A DNA stretch of 64,000 nucleotides from Bradyrhizobium lupini. GTDB lineage: Bacteria > Pseudomonadota > Alphaproteobacteria > Rhizobiales > Xanthobacteraceae. Under the pieces are notes generated by a model. It was not told the origin of the DNA. It saw only the letters and a list, made by a program, of their open reading frames with translations, and made no database searches. Position numbers and translations under genes: made by a program. Shown in pieces: positions 43,926-51,532 of this stretch (within the stretch, counting starts at the first letter, position 1; the number at the start of each line of letters is the position of its first letter). The stretch is taken from the NCBI RefSeq assembly GCF_040939785.1, contig NZ_CP162553.1:3968001-4032000 (forward strand). The letters run 5' to 3'.

Positions 43926-43968
43926 ACCCTGATCCCGCGGCGGAGCAGATCGAAACGGAGGCTGGCAC

Positions 43969-44091
43969 GTGTTTTGGATTTATTGGGACACCGCCTGGTC
44001 GCTCATCATCAGCGGCATCATGTTCGCCACCATCGTCGCCCATCCCGACTCCGAGTTCGTCGAGATCCACGCGGCCAAGCAGGTCAAGTGA
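43969..44091 (+). CDS. Very small membrane protein, 40 aa
   Basis: GTG 43969 with ACGGAGG about 7 nt upstream, stop 44089-44091. The N-terminal two-thirds form one hydrophobic helix (FWIYWDTAWSLIISGIMFAT), followed by a charged C-terminus (HPDSEFVEIHAAKQVK). Codon usage fits the organism. A candidate EcfG promoter is upstream, so it may be a general-stress small membrane protein. Unrecognised family. Confidence 0.65.
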   Translation: MFWIYWDTAWSLIISGIMFATIVAHPDSEFVEIHAAKQVK

Positions 44092-44158
44092 GCCCGCGCC
44101 GGCCGGTTTGACGGCGCATCATCGCATGCTGCGCCGAGACGGGACGAAGGTTGAGACC

Positions 44159-44518
44159 TCAAATCATGCTGCCGGGCATGAAGCAGCGGATCATGGCGCG
44201 GCCGTTGACGTAATACGGCCAGACCATGGTGCGGCCGACGCGGTTTGGCTCGGTGATCACGGCGTCGTCGGGCACCTCGATCCAGTCGCCCAGGAGTCTC
44301 ACGCGATAATGTCCGTTGCTGGTGTCCCAGTCGACATCGTCCAGCGCCGTGCCATCGGCATCGGCACAGCAGGGACCGCCGCCCTTGCTGCGCAGGCTCT
44401 CGAACCAGCCCTTGAGGGGCGAGTTCGCGTAGCGACCGTCGTCGCGGGCCTGCACGGATGGGCCGATCATGGCGGCAACCGCCACGAGAGTGATCATCCT
44501 GAATGCCGCGATCGCCAT
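44159..44518 (-). CDS. Secreted hypothetical protein, 119 aa
   Basis: Signal peptide (FRMITLVAVAAMIGPSVQA) after GAGGCG upstream of the ATG. The mature part contains three cysteines, two of them adjacent (GGGPCCADADGTALDDVDWD; RAMIRCFMPG), and a beta-rich centre (HYRVRLLGDWIEVPDDAVI). No family assigned. It looks like a small periplasmic protein conserved in relatives (recalled style, not checked). Confidence 0.7.
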   Translation of the reverse strand: MAIAAFRMITLVAVAAMIGPSVQARDDGRYANSPLKGWFESLRSKGGGPCCADADGTALDDVDWDTSNGHYRVRLLGDWIEVPDDAVITEPNRVGRTMVWPYYVNGRAMIRCFMPGSMI

Positions 44519-44665
44519 GTCGCCTCGCTCGATCTCGCGCGCGCACGAACGCAGACGAGGAGCCGCCTGCGCTGCACGGACGCAATGCTGGCTGGCGCCG
44601 CCGACCGGTTCCAGCCGTCTCAGCGGGGCGATAACCGCGAGGGTCGATGTTTGATCCTATTTTCA

Positions 44666-44694
44666 AGGGCGCGGACTTATCGAGTCCGCGCCCT
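44666..44694 (-). terminator. Strong hairpin at the end of the hydroxybutyrate cluster
   Basis: A 12-bp perfect stem (AGGGCGCGGACT / AGTCCGCGCCCT) with a 5-nt loop, 25 bp after the MBL gene stop. On the transcribed strand it is followed by TTGAAAAT, a weak U-tract. Likely operon terminator. Confidence 0.7.
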
Positions 44695-44719
44695 GCTTCA
44701 GCTCCAACCCGGCAAGCGG

Positions 44720-45637
44720 TCAGTAGTCCCAGAACACCGGCACCCAACGGAAGGCGTCGCCGTCGGCTGCCACCCGGCCCACGGACGGGAACGGCAGGTG
44801 CGTGGCCACCAGCATTTCCCCGGTCTCGGCAAGCTGTCGCAACAGACGGATGCGAACGCGCGCGGCCTCCTCGGGGTCGTGTTCGAACCCGTTAAACCAG
44901 TCGGGTTGCTCGAACCCGACGGCAAACACGGCGTCGCCGGCGAATGTCAGCGCGTCATCGCCGGACGCCATGCGAACCACGCTATGTCCGGGGGTGTGAC
45001 CGCCGGTGCGACGGGCGATGACGCCAGGTGCAATCTCGTGCTCGTCATCGAACAGCCTCAGCTTATTGCCGTACTCCTTCAGGAACTGCTTGGCGGTCGA
45101 TCGAAGCGCGTCCGGAAAGCCTTCCGGCATGGCAGTGCGGGAGAAATCCGGCTTTTCCCAGAACTTGACCTCGGCGGCCGCGACGTGGATCCGCAGGTCC
45201 TTGCGCAGCTGCTGCTTCACGCCGTCGACCAGCAGGCCGCCAATGTGGTCCATGTGCAGATGAGTCAGCACCAGATCGGTCACCGCCGAAAGATCGATGC
45301 CGGCGGCCGCCAGTCGCCTGATCAACTGCCCGGCGCGCGGCAAGTTCAGGTTCGGATCCGAACCCAGTCCGGCGTCGATGAGGATGGTCTTGCCGCCGCT
45401 GCGAACCATGACGGCGTTCAGCGCCCAGTCGAAAGCGTCCTGCGGCAGGAACATGTCGTGCAGCCAGGTCGCCCGCACCGCCGGGTCGGCGTTGTGCGCG
45501 AGCATCTTGGTCGGCAGCGGCAGCACGCCGTCGCTGACCACCAGCACGTCGATCTCGCCGATCTTCAGTGCGTAGCGCGACGGAACGAGCTCTTCGGGTC
45601 CCGATGACACGGGATATGAGGTGTTGTGCAGATTCAT
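44720..45637 (-). CDS. MBL-fold metallo-hydrolase
   Basis: 305 aa; AGGAG 6 nt before ATG 45637. The zinc site is intact: HLHMDHIGGL (HxHxDH), GGHTPGHSVV (His) and FAGDAVFAVG (bridging Asp). Family activities include lactone hydrolysis (AHL-lactonase-like) and thioester hydrolysis. It is the last gene of the leftward cluster with hydroxybutyrate and acetoacetate enzymes, so an acyl-lactone or acyl-CoA-type substrate is plausible but not established. No signal peptide. Confidence 0.88.
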   Translation of the reverse strand: MNLHNTSYPVSSGPEELVPSRYALKIGEIDVLVVSDGVLPLPTKMLAHNADPAVRATWLHDMFLPQDAFDWALNAVMVRSGGKTILIDAGLGSDPNLNLPRAGQLIRRLAAAGIDLSAVTDLVLTHLHMDHIGGLLVDGVKQQLRKDLRIHVAAAEVKFWEKPDFSRTAMPEGFPDALRSTAKQFLKEYGNKLRLFDDEHEIAPGVIARRTGGHTPGHSVVRMASGDDALTFAGDAVFAVGFEQPDWFNGFEHDPEEAARVRIRLLRQLAETGEMLVATHLPFPSVGRVAADGDAFRWVPVFWDY

Positions 45638-45703
45638 GTTGGTCTCCTGTTTCAAGGTTGAGGCACTTGGTTGGTGTTGACTCTGGCTGGTCCTGGTTGA
45701 GCA

Positions 45704-45730
45704 GGCCGCGCCGCCAGCGAGAGCGCGGCC
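45704..45730. repeat. Intercistronic hairpin, copy 1
   Basis: GGCCGCGC-N11-GCGCGGCC, 36 bp after the dehydrogenase stop in the leftward cluster. It matches 48619-48645 exactly in its stem. Confidence 0.8.
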
Positions 45731-45765
45731 GTCATCGCTTGGTGAGTTAGAGGCTCGTCACGCGC

Positions 45766-46548
45766 TCATTGCGCGGTCCAGCCGCCATCGACGGAGATCG
45801 TCGTCCCCGTGATCTGGTCGGCCGCGGCCGAGCACAAGAAGGCGACGGTGCCACCGATCTGCTTAGGGGAGGCGAAGTCCAGCGATGGCTGTTTTTCGGA
45901 GAGAAGCTCTTCGGCCGCTTGCTTCTGGCTGATGCCTTTCTCCGCCGCGATGTCGCTAATCTGTTTCTCCACGAGCGGCGTGCGCACCCAGCCGGGACAG
46001 ACCGCGTTGCAAGTGACGCCGCTGCCGGCGGTTTCGAGGCCTACCACCTTGGTGAGGCCGACGAGGCCATGCTTGGCCGCGACATAGGCTGCCTTGTGGG
46101 TGGATGCGACGAGACCATGCGTGGAAGCGATGTTGACGATGCGACCCCATCGCTGCTTTTTCATCTGGGGCACGGCCGAAGCGATGCCGTGAAATGCGGC
46201 CGACAGGTTGATGTCGAGAATGGCCTTCCACTTGGCGGGCGGAAACGCCTCGACCGGTGCGGTGAACTGGATGCCGGCATTGTTGACGAGGATGTCGAGC
46301 CGTCCAAAGTTCTCGATGGTTGCCGCGATCATTCCGCGCACGGCCTCACCATCAGACATGTCGGCGCCGTCATACGCGACGCGGACGCCGTCCTCGCGTT
46401 CGATGCCGCTGCGGATCTTCTCGATCTCCCCCGGATCTCCAAAACCGTTCAGGACGATATCGGCGCCGAGCCTGGCCAGCTCTCTTGCGATCCCGAGGCC
46501 AATGCCGCTGGTCGATCCGGTGACGATCGCTACTTTGCCTTTCAACAT
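45766..46548 (-). CDS. bdhA: 3-hydroxybutyrate dehydrogenase (SDR family)
   Basis: 260 aa; AAGGAG 6 nt before ATG 46548. NAD-binding TGSTSGIGLGIARELA, NNAG, catalytic Ser in NIASTHGLVAST and Tyr/Lys in AAYVAAKHGLVGLTK; the length and text match D-beta-hydroxybutyrate dehydrogenases (ends TGTTISVDGGWTAQ). It interconverts 3-hydroxybutyrate and acetoacetate with NAD. The adjacent acetoacetate decarboxylase and patatin genes support this. Confidence 0.92.
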   Translation of the reverse strand: MLKGKVAIVTGSTSGIGLGIARELARLGADIVLNGFGDPGEIEKIRSGIEREDGVRVAYDGADMSDGEAVRGMIAATIENFGRLDILVNNAGIQFTAPVEAFPPAKWKAILDINLSAAFHGIASAVPQMKKQRWGRIVNIASTHGLVASTHKAAYVAAKHGLVGLTKVVGLETAGSGVTCNAVCPGWVRTPLVEKQISDIAAEKGISQKQAAEELLSEKQPSLDFASPKQIGGTVAFLCSAAADQITGTTISVDGGWTAQ

Positions 46549-46582
46549 GAAAAACTCCTTTCGATGATGGTTGCCGGCGAGG

Positions 46583-47755
46583 TCAATCGCGGCGGTGAAT
46601 GTCGTGGGTGACGATGCCGAGTTCGGAAGGCGGCGGCTCGAGGCGCCGTCCGTCGGCCAACGTGCGGCGGATGTCGTCCCGTCCACTTTGCCAGTGCGCG
46701 CGCATCGCTTTCGGTCCGAACTCGTAATCCTTGGAGTGACCTTCGTGGAGCTTGGACTGGTAGATCAGGTGGATGATGTTGTGGGACCGGTGACGGGCGA
46801 GCTCGGCGATGGCGCGCATTTCGGGATCGTTTCTTGCGGCGTCCGGCAATCTGTCGATCGTCCGCTGCAGCGCCTGCCGCATCTCCTGCATCCGTAGCGC
46901 CTGGTCGGTGACGGCGCGGGTACGACTGGAATACTGAATGTCCTTCTGCCGGCTCGACACCTCCATCATGTCGTGCGGCACGCGGCCCCGCGCCGACCAG
47001 AGATCGATCTGGAACGTCAGCGTGTCTTTCGCATCGCCCGACAGGACGCGAGAGAGAGGCGTGTTGGAGACCACGCCACCATCCCAGTAGTGCTCGGAGT
47101 CGATTTCGACGGCGGGAAATCCGGGCGGCAGCGCGCCCGAAGCCATGAAGTGTTTCGGACCGAGCCGCCGCTCGGCTGTGTCGAAATAGGTGAGATTGCC
47201 GGTGCGGACGTTGACCGCGCCGACGCTGACACGCACTTCGCCCGAGTTCAGCCGGTCGAAATCGACGAGCTGTTCCAGCGTCCGTTGCAACGGCGCCGTG
47301 TCATAGAAGCTGGTCGACGCGTCGCCGGAGAAGGGCGACCACAGGGGCGAGGGGAAGCGCGGCCTGAAGAAGCCGGGCTGGCCCTGGAACAGCGCGCGCA
47401 TCGCGGCAAGCGTGTTGTGCAGTGAGTTGAAGTCGAACGCGAACGGTAGCGCACCGGCCAGTCCCTCGCCGGCAGGCCATTCCACCGGGGTTGCGCAGAT
47501 CGTCTCCCAGAACTCGCGCAGCCGTGCCACGCGCTCGTCTTCCGGGGAGCCCGCGATGATCGCGGCGTTGAGCGCGCCGATCGAGATGCCCGCCAGCCAG
47601 TTCGGCCGGATCCCGGCCTCGTGCAAGCCTTCGTAGACGCCGGCCTGGTAGGCCCCGAGCGCGCCGCCGCCCTGCAGCACCAGCGCAACGACATCGTAGG
47701 GCAGCGGATTGATCGGTCGTGCGGAATCGATTTGTTCGCGTGTCACGTTGAACAT
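46583..47755 (-). CDS. Patatin-like phospholipase with C-terminal DUF3734-type region
   Basis: 390 aa; AAGGAG 8 nt before ATG 47755. Oxyanion loop LVLQGGGALGAYQAGVYEGL, nucleophile Ser in LAGISIGALNAAIIAG, catalytic Asp in YWDGGVVSNTPLSRV. The C-terminal ~110 residues (QDIQ-type DUF3734 region with IIHLIYQSKLHEGHSKDYEF) are the domain fused to patatins found beside hydroxybutyrate dehydrogenase in many proteobacteria. Role: lipid or polyester hydrolysis. Here it may release hydroxyacids for the dehydrogenase (inference). Confidence 0.9.
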   Translation of the reverse strand: MFNVTREQIDSARPINPLPYDVVALVLQGGGALGAYQAGVYEGLHEAGIRPNWLAGISIGALNAAIIAGSPEDERVARLREFWETICATPVEWPAGEGLAGALPFAFDFNSLHNTLAAMRALFQGQPGFFRPRFPSPLWSPFSGDASTSFYDTAPLQRTLEQLVDFDRLNSGEVRVSVGAVNVRTGNLTYFDTAERRLGPKHFMASGALPPGFPAVEIDSEHYWDGGVVSNTPLSRVLSGDAKDTLTFQIDLWSARGRVPHDMMEVSSRQKDIQYSSRTRAVTDQALRMQEMRQALQRTIDRLPDAARNDPEMRAIAELARHRSHNIIHLIYQSKLHEGHSKDYEFGPKAMRAHWQSGRDDIRRTLADGRRLEPPPSELGIVTHDIHRRD

Positions 47756-47787
47756 GGTGACTACTCCTTGCAATGCGACCTGTTCGG

Positions 47788-48585
47788 TCAGCCCGCGTGT
47801 GTTTCGGTCAGGATTTCAGATCCGGCTCCACGCGATCGCGCCGCCGCGGACCGCTCCAGATAGTCGTGCACCACGGTGCCTAATCCGAGCGTCAGATCGG
47901 CAACGATATGCTTGGCCGAGAGCACCTGAAGAACCGGCAGCTCGGCGACCGGTGCGAGCGCGTGGGAGAAGAGATCGAGCGCGGCGGGCCCCGTCCATGC
48001 GCCCTTCACCGTCACGTCCTCGAGATGGAAGCGCACCAGTTCGCAAATGCGCGCGGTGCCGTCGACATGCGGAATGATCTTCAACAGAAAATTGGGAGCG
48101 ATGAGCTTTCGTGCTTCGGTGGAAAGATCGAGGGCGCGATGCTTGTAGCCCATAGTGCCGGTGGCGATGCGCACCGAGCCGTAGTCGAGCGTGCCGACCA
48201 GGGTATCGGTCTCGACGGCCAGCTTCGGCTGGGCCAGCTTCTTGGGAAAGCCCCACAGCTCGCGGCCGCCGGCGATCGGCGGATGATCGTTGAGGAACAT
48301 CTGGTGGACGAAGCTGCCGGTCTGGCCGCGGAAGGACACCGGGATGATCTGGCCGCTTTCCGTGTAGTCGCCGAAGCCGGTGGAATCAGGCATGCGAATG
48401 AATTCGTAATTCACCACAGGCTCGGTCAGCTCCAGCGGCTCCGGCACGATCCGGCGCAACGCCTCCGGGTCGGTCCGGTACTGGATGATGAAATATTCGC
48501 GGTTGATGAAGCGATACGGGCCGGGCGGGAAAGCCGGATTCGTCAGCGGCATCGCGAAGGCGACGTTGCGGATCTGCTGGTTCAT
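47788..48585 (-). CDS. adc: Acetoacetate decarboxylase
   Basis: 265 aa, family length. The Schiff-base Lys lies in [16 protein letters not shown] and the Arg/Glu pocket in [20 protein letters not shown]. It converts acetoacetate to acetone and CO2. CAGGAA precedes the ATG at 48585. It sits between an FAD oxidoreductase gene and the patatin and 3-hydroxybutyrate dehydrogenase genes, so acetoacetate made by the dehydrogenase is the natural substrate. Confidence 0.93.
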   Translation of the reverse strand: MNQQIRNVAFAMPLTNPAFPPGPYRFINREYFIIQYRTDPEALRRIVPEPLELTEPVVNYEFIRMPDSTGFGDYTESGQIIPVSFRGQTGSFVHQMFLNDHPPIAGGRELWGFPKKLAQPKLAVETDTLVGTLDYGSVRIATGTMGYKHRALDLSTEARKLIAPNFLLKIIPHVDGTARICELVRFHLEDVTVKGAWTGPAALDLFSHALAPVAELPVLQVLSAKHIVADLTLGLGTVVHDYLERSAAARSRGAGSEILTETHAG

Positions 48586-48618
48586 GCTGTGGGTTCCTGA
48601 ATGGTCGGTGCTGTGGCG

Positions 48619-48645
48619 GGCCGCGCGCCCCGCGGGAGCGCGGCC
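48619..48645. repeat. Intercistronic hairpin, copy 2
   Basis: GGCCGCGC-N11-GCGCGGCC, 18 bp after the FAD oxidoreductase stop in the leftward cluster; same stem as 45704-45730. Confidence 0.8.
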
Positions 48646-48662
48646 ATCATCACGTGAGGCGT

Positions 48663-49868
48663 CTAGACTTCGGTCACGCGTTCCGGATCGGCCGACGCGA
48701 GCGCCAGGGCGCGCTCCGCCTTCGGCGGATAGATCCAGACGGTGTTGATCTCACGCTTGGTCTTCTTGGCGACATCGCCGACCAGCTCGACCTTGCGCTC
48801 CCAGCCGCGTGTGAACAGCGCGCCGGCTTCGCCGAGGTCGAGGCAGGTGACGTAGGCCTTCTGGTGGTAGGGCTTGGTCGGAACGCCGAGCAATTCGGCC
48901 GCGGCATTGTTGCCGGCAAAGGCGCCCATCCGCGTGGCGTGCTGGCACGACATCAGTGCGTAATTGCCCTCGTCGTCGCAGGCGGCGCGTGCTGCGTCGC
49001 CGGCCGCGAAGACACCCTGAACGCCTGGCACCTGCAAGCAGCGATCGACCAGCAACCGTCCGAAATTGTCGCGCTCGGCGGGAATCTGCCCGGTCAGCGG
49101 CGCTGCACGCATGCCCGCCGCCCAGATCACCGTCGCGGTTTCGATGTGCTCACCGCTGGACAGGGTGACGCCGCTCTCGTCGAGCGCGGCGACGCCGGCA
49201 CCGAGCCGTGTCTCGACGCCAATCTTGCGCAAGGCTTCCTCGATGACGGGGCGGGCGCCTGCACCCATGTCGGGTGCGATCGCAGTGTTGCGATCGACGA
49301 TGACGACGCGAGTCCTGGCATTGGGGCCTAGGATTTCGCGCAGCCGCGTCGGTATTTCGGTGGCCGCTTCGATCCCGGTGAAGCCGCCGCCGGCGACGAC
49401 GACCGTGTCGCGTCCGTTCACGGCAGGCCGCTCCGCGAGGCCATGCAGATGCTTGTCGAGCGCAACGGCATCGTCGAGCGAATCGACGCTGAAGCCGTGC
49501 TCGGCGAGGCCCGGAATGTTCGGACGGAAGAGCCGGCTGCCGGTGGTCACGACCAGGCGGTCGTAGGACAGCGTCTTTCGCGGGCCCTTCGCGGGCGCGA
49601 TCTGCACCGTTCGGGCCTCGGTGTTGATCGTCTCGGCGCTGCCCTGGATGTAGTCGACGTCGATCGCCTCGAGGACGTCGAGCAGCGGGGCCGTCACGGT
49701 TTCCGGCTTCGACTCGTAGAGCCGCGGACGGACCACCAGCGTCGGCTCCGGTGAAACGAGCGCGATCTGCAGATCTTGCGGCGAGGCGCCCCGGATGTCG
49801 CGCAGCCGGGCTGCGGAAAGCGCGGCGTACATGCCGGCGAAGCCGGCCCCGATGATGACGAGTCGCAT
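48663..49868 (-). CDS. FAD/NAD(P)-dependent oxidoreductase, type II NADH dehydrogenase-like
   Basis: 401 aa; AAGGAG 7 nt before ATG 49868. FAD motif [20 protein letters not shown], second dinucleotide motif [23 protein letters not shown]-contact [10 protein letters not shown]. The layout matches Ndh-2/SQR-like proteins of the pyridine-nucleotide-disulphide family without the redox-active CxxxxC. It would accept electrons from NAD(P)H. Within the ketone-body cluster it may re-oxidise NADH from 3-hydroxybutyrate oxidation (inference). Confidence 0.88.
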   Translation of the reverse strand: MRLVIIGAGFAGMYAALSAARLRDIRGASPQDLQIALVSPEPTLVVRPRLYESKPETVTAPLLDVLEAIDVDYIQGSAETINTEARTVQIAPAKGPRKTLSYDRLVVTTGSRLFRPNIPGLAEHGFSVDSLDDAVALDKHLHGLAERPAVNGRDTVVVAGGGFTGIEAATEIPTRLREILGPNARTRVVIVDRNTAIAPDMGAGARPVIEEALRKIGVETRLGAGVAALDESGVTLSSGEHIETATVIWAAGMRAAPLTGQIPAERDNFGRLLVDRCLQVPGVQGVFAAGDAARAACDDEGNYALMSCQHATRMGAFAGNNAAAELLGVPTKPYHQKAYVTCLDLGEAGALFTRGWERKVELVGDVAKKTKREINTVWIYPPKAERALALASADPERVTEV

Positions 49869-49971
49869 GAATTTTCTCCTTGGTTGCTGTTCGAAAGACC
49901 GCGCGCGACCGCGCTGCTGCGTTGAGAACAGCGTCCGGCGTCGGCGCGTGGGGTGGGTTGGATGGCTGGCC

Positions 49972-50262
49972 TCAGGGCGCGATGCAGCGTGCCTGCAGCG
50001 AATTCGGTGGCCGGCCGTAACCTAAGACGACGGGCTGAAGCTCACTTCGACTCCAGTCCTGATAGGGAAGGCCGGCGCCATTTCGGATCATGATGGAAAC
50101 GGGCGGTTGTGCCGGGTGCATGGTGTAAGCCGGAATTTCCACTTCCTCGCCCGTCGCCGACGTGAAGCGAACGGCCAGCGAGAGTCCGTACAGGGTTGCG
50201 GTCGCGAGGCTTCGGCGGCGTGAGGCAATCAGCCGTCGGCTGACGAAGTTTTTCCAGGTCAT
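49972..50262 (-). CDS. Small hypothetical protein between regulator and operon, 96 aa
   Basis: ATG 50262 has GAGGGAG 7 nt upstream. A basic N-terminus (RRLIASRRRSLATATLYGLS) leads to a weak hydrophobic stretch, then a polar part (EVEIPAYTMHPAQPPVSIMI). It might be membrane-associated. No family is recognised. Co-directional with the hydroxybutyrate cluster. Confidence 0.6.
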   Translation of the reverse strand: MTWKNFVSRRLIASRRRSLATATLYGLSLAVRFTSATGEEVEIPAYTMHPAQPPVSIMIRNGAGLPYQDWSRSELQPVVLGYGRPPNSLQARCIAP

Positions 50263-50360
50263 CTTTGGTCTCCCTCGATTGGTCTGGACATGGAGATGAT
50301 GTAGCTGACCCGATTTGCCGTTGCCCCAGCGCGATTGCCGTCGCTGTCGAGAGATTGCTG

Positions 50361-51320
50361 CTAACGCATACGCCTGCGCCAATCGCTCGGCGTCTCGCCC
50401 GTCAGCTTCTTGAATGCTGCGGCGAAGGCCGTTTGCGAGGAGTAACCAAGCGCCGCGGCGACCGAGACGATCGATTCGTCGCTCTCCCGCAACATGTTCA
50501 TGGCCTGCTCGAGCCGGTGCTGACGCAGCCAGGCATGCGGCGATAGCCCGGTGCTCTCCTTGAAGGAGCGGCAGAAATGGAAGCGCGACAGTCCGGCATC
50601 GGACGCCAGCGCATCGAGCGAGACGTCCGCTTCGCTATCGCAGCGCAATCGTTCGATCGCACGGAGCAGGACCTTCGGCGCCAGCCCGCCCATGGTCGGC
50701 TGGAACGTGGTTGGCGAGCCTGCATGCGCAGCCAAAAGGCGCGTGGCCAGAAGATCCGTGAGCTGATGCCGGAACAGCGCATCAAGGACGCCATGGCCCT
50801 CCAGCGAATCCGCGGCGCTCAGGAGCAGTCGGGACGTGATGGTGTCGGGATGCGCCGTTCGCTCAATCAATTCGGCGGTCCCGGCGGTCCCGGCCTCGCC
50901 AGCGACGCGCTGCAGCGTTGCGTCGGGAAGGTAAAGCTGCACGACGTCGACGGGCTTCGGAATGTCCCATCGGGAGCTCGACCCTTCCGGAACGATGTTC
51001 ACGACCCCCGGACGAAACGTGCCGATCGCGATCGATTTTCCCGAGCGCCGCTCCATGCGCTGCATCACGCCTTTATGCGCCATGATCACGTGGTGGCGCA
51101 TGGGCTCGACGACGTCGTGCAGCGCATCATGTTTCCAATGCGCGATCCCCGCGCCGGAGGAGTCCAAGGCCATGCGAAACGGCTCGGTTCTGAGCACGCG
51201 CGCCATCTCCGCGTCGGCGGCGCGCCGCTCGGACGTCGAGCGATCGACAGGCTGTACGTCGGGTGCGGGCGGCAAGCCCTTGTGCGAGGGATTGCGCATG
51301 AGTGCAGTGTTCCCGGTCAT
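50361..51320 (-). CDS. AraC-family transcriptional regulator
   Basis: 319 aa; CAGGAG 7 nt before ATG 51320. The C-terminal two-HTH AraC domain is clear (LDALASDAGLSRFHFCRSFK, SDESIVSVAAALGYSSQTAF, AFKKLTGETPSDWRRR). The N-terminal ~200 residues are an unassigned sensory domain (IAIGTFRPGVVNIVPEGSSS). It is upstream of and co-directional with the acetoacetate/hydroxybutyrate genes and is their probable regulator. Confidence 0.93.
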   Translation of the reverse strand: MTGNTALMRNPSHKGLPPAPDVQPVDRSTSERRAADAEMARVLRTEPFRMALDSSGAGIAHWKHDALHDVVEPMRHHVIMAHKGVMQRMERRSGKSIAIGTFRPGVVNIVPEGSSSRWDIPKPVDVVQLYLPDATLQRVAGEAGTAGTAELIERTAHPDTITSRLLLSAADSLEGHGVLDALFRHQLTDLLATRLLAAHAGSPTTFQPTMGGLAPKVLLRAIERLRCDSEADVSLDALASDAGLSRFHFCRSFKESTGLSPHAWLRQHRLEQAMNMLRESDESIVSVAAALGYSSQTAFAAAFKKLTGETPSDWRRRMR

Positions 51321-51532
51321 GATGTGGCTCCTGCTGATCAGCTCGGGCTTTCGATCAGTCGTCCGTATTTGTACGGAACGGCGCGTGTTCTAGGCGCCGT
51401 GGCTGCCGGGCGTATTTCCTGAACCCGCCATGTTTTGTCCGATCCTGCTCCAAGCCGGCCGGCGCTTTCGCGAACGCACGGCGGGCGGGAGTGGACAGAG
51501 ATGTTGATGACAAAGCGTGCGGCAGTGCGCCG

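Noticed and set aside
43963..43977. A sigma-54-like TGGCAC-N5-TTGG sequence
   Set aside because: Its -12 part is imperfect and the GTG start codon of the 40-aa gene lies inside it, so it cannot be that gene's promoter. The upstream EcfG-like motif is a better candidate.
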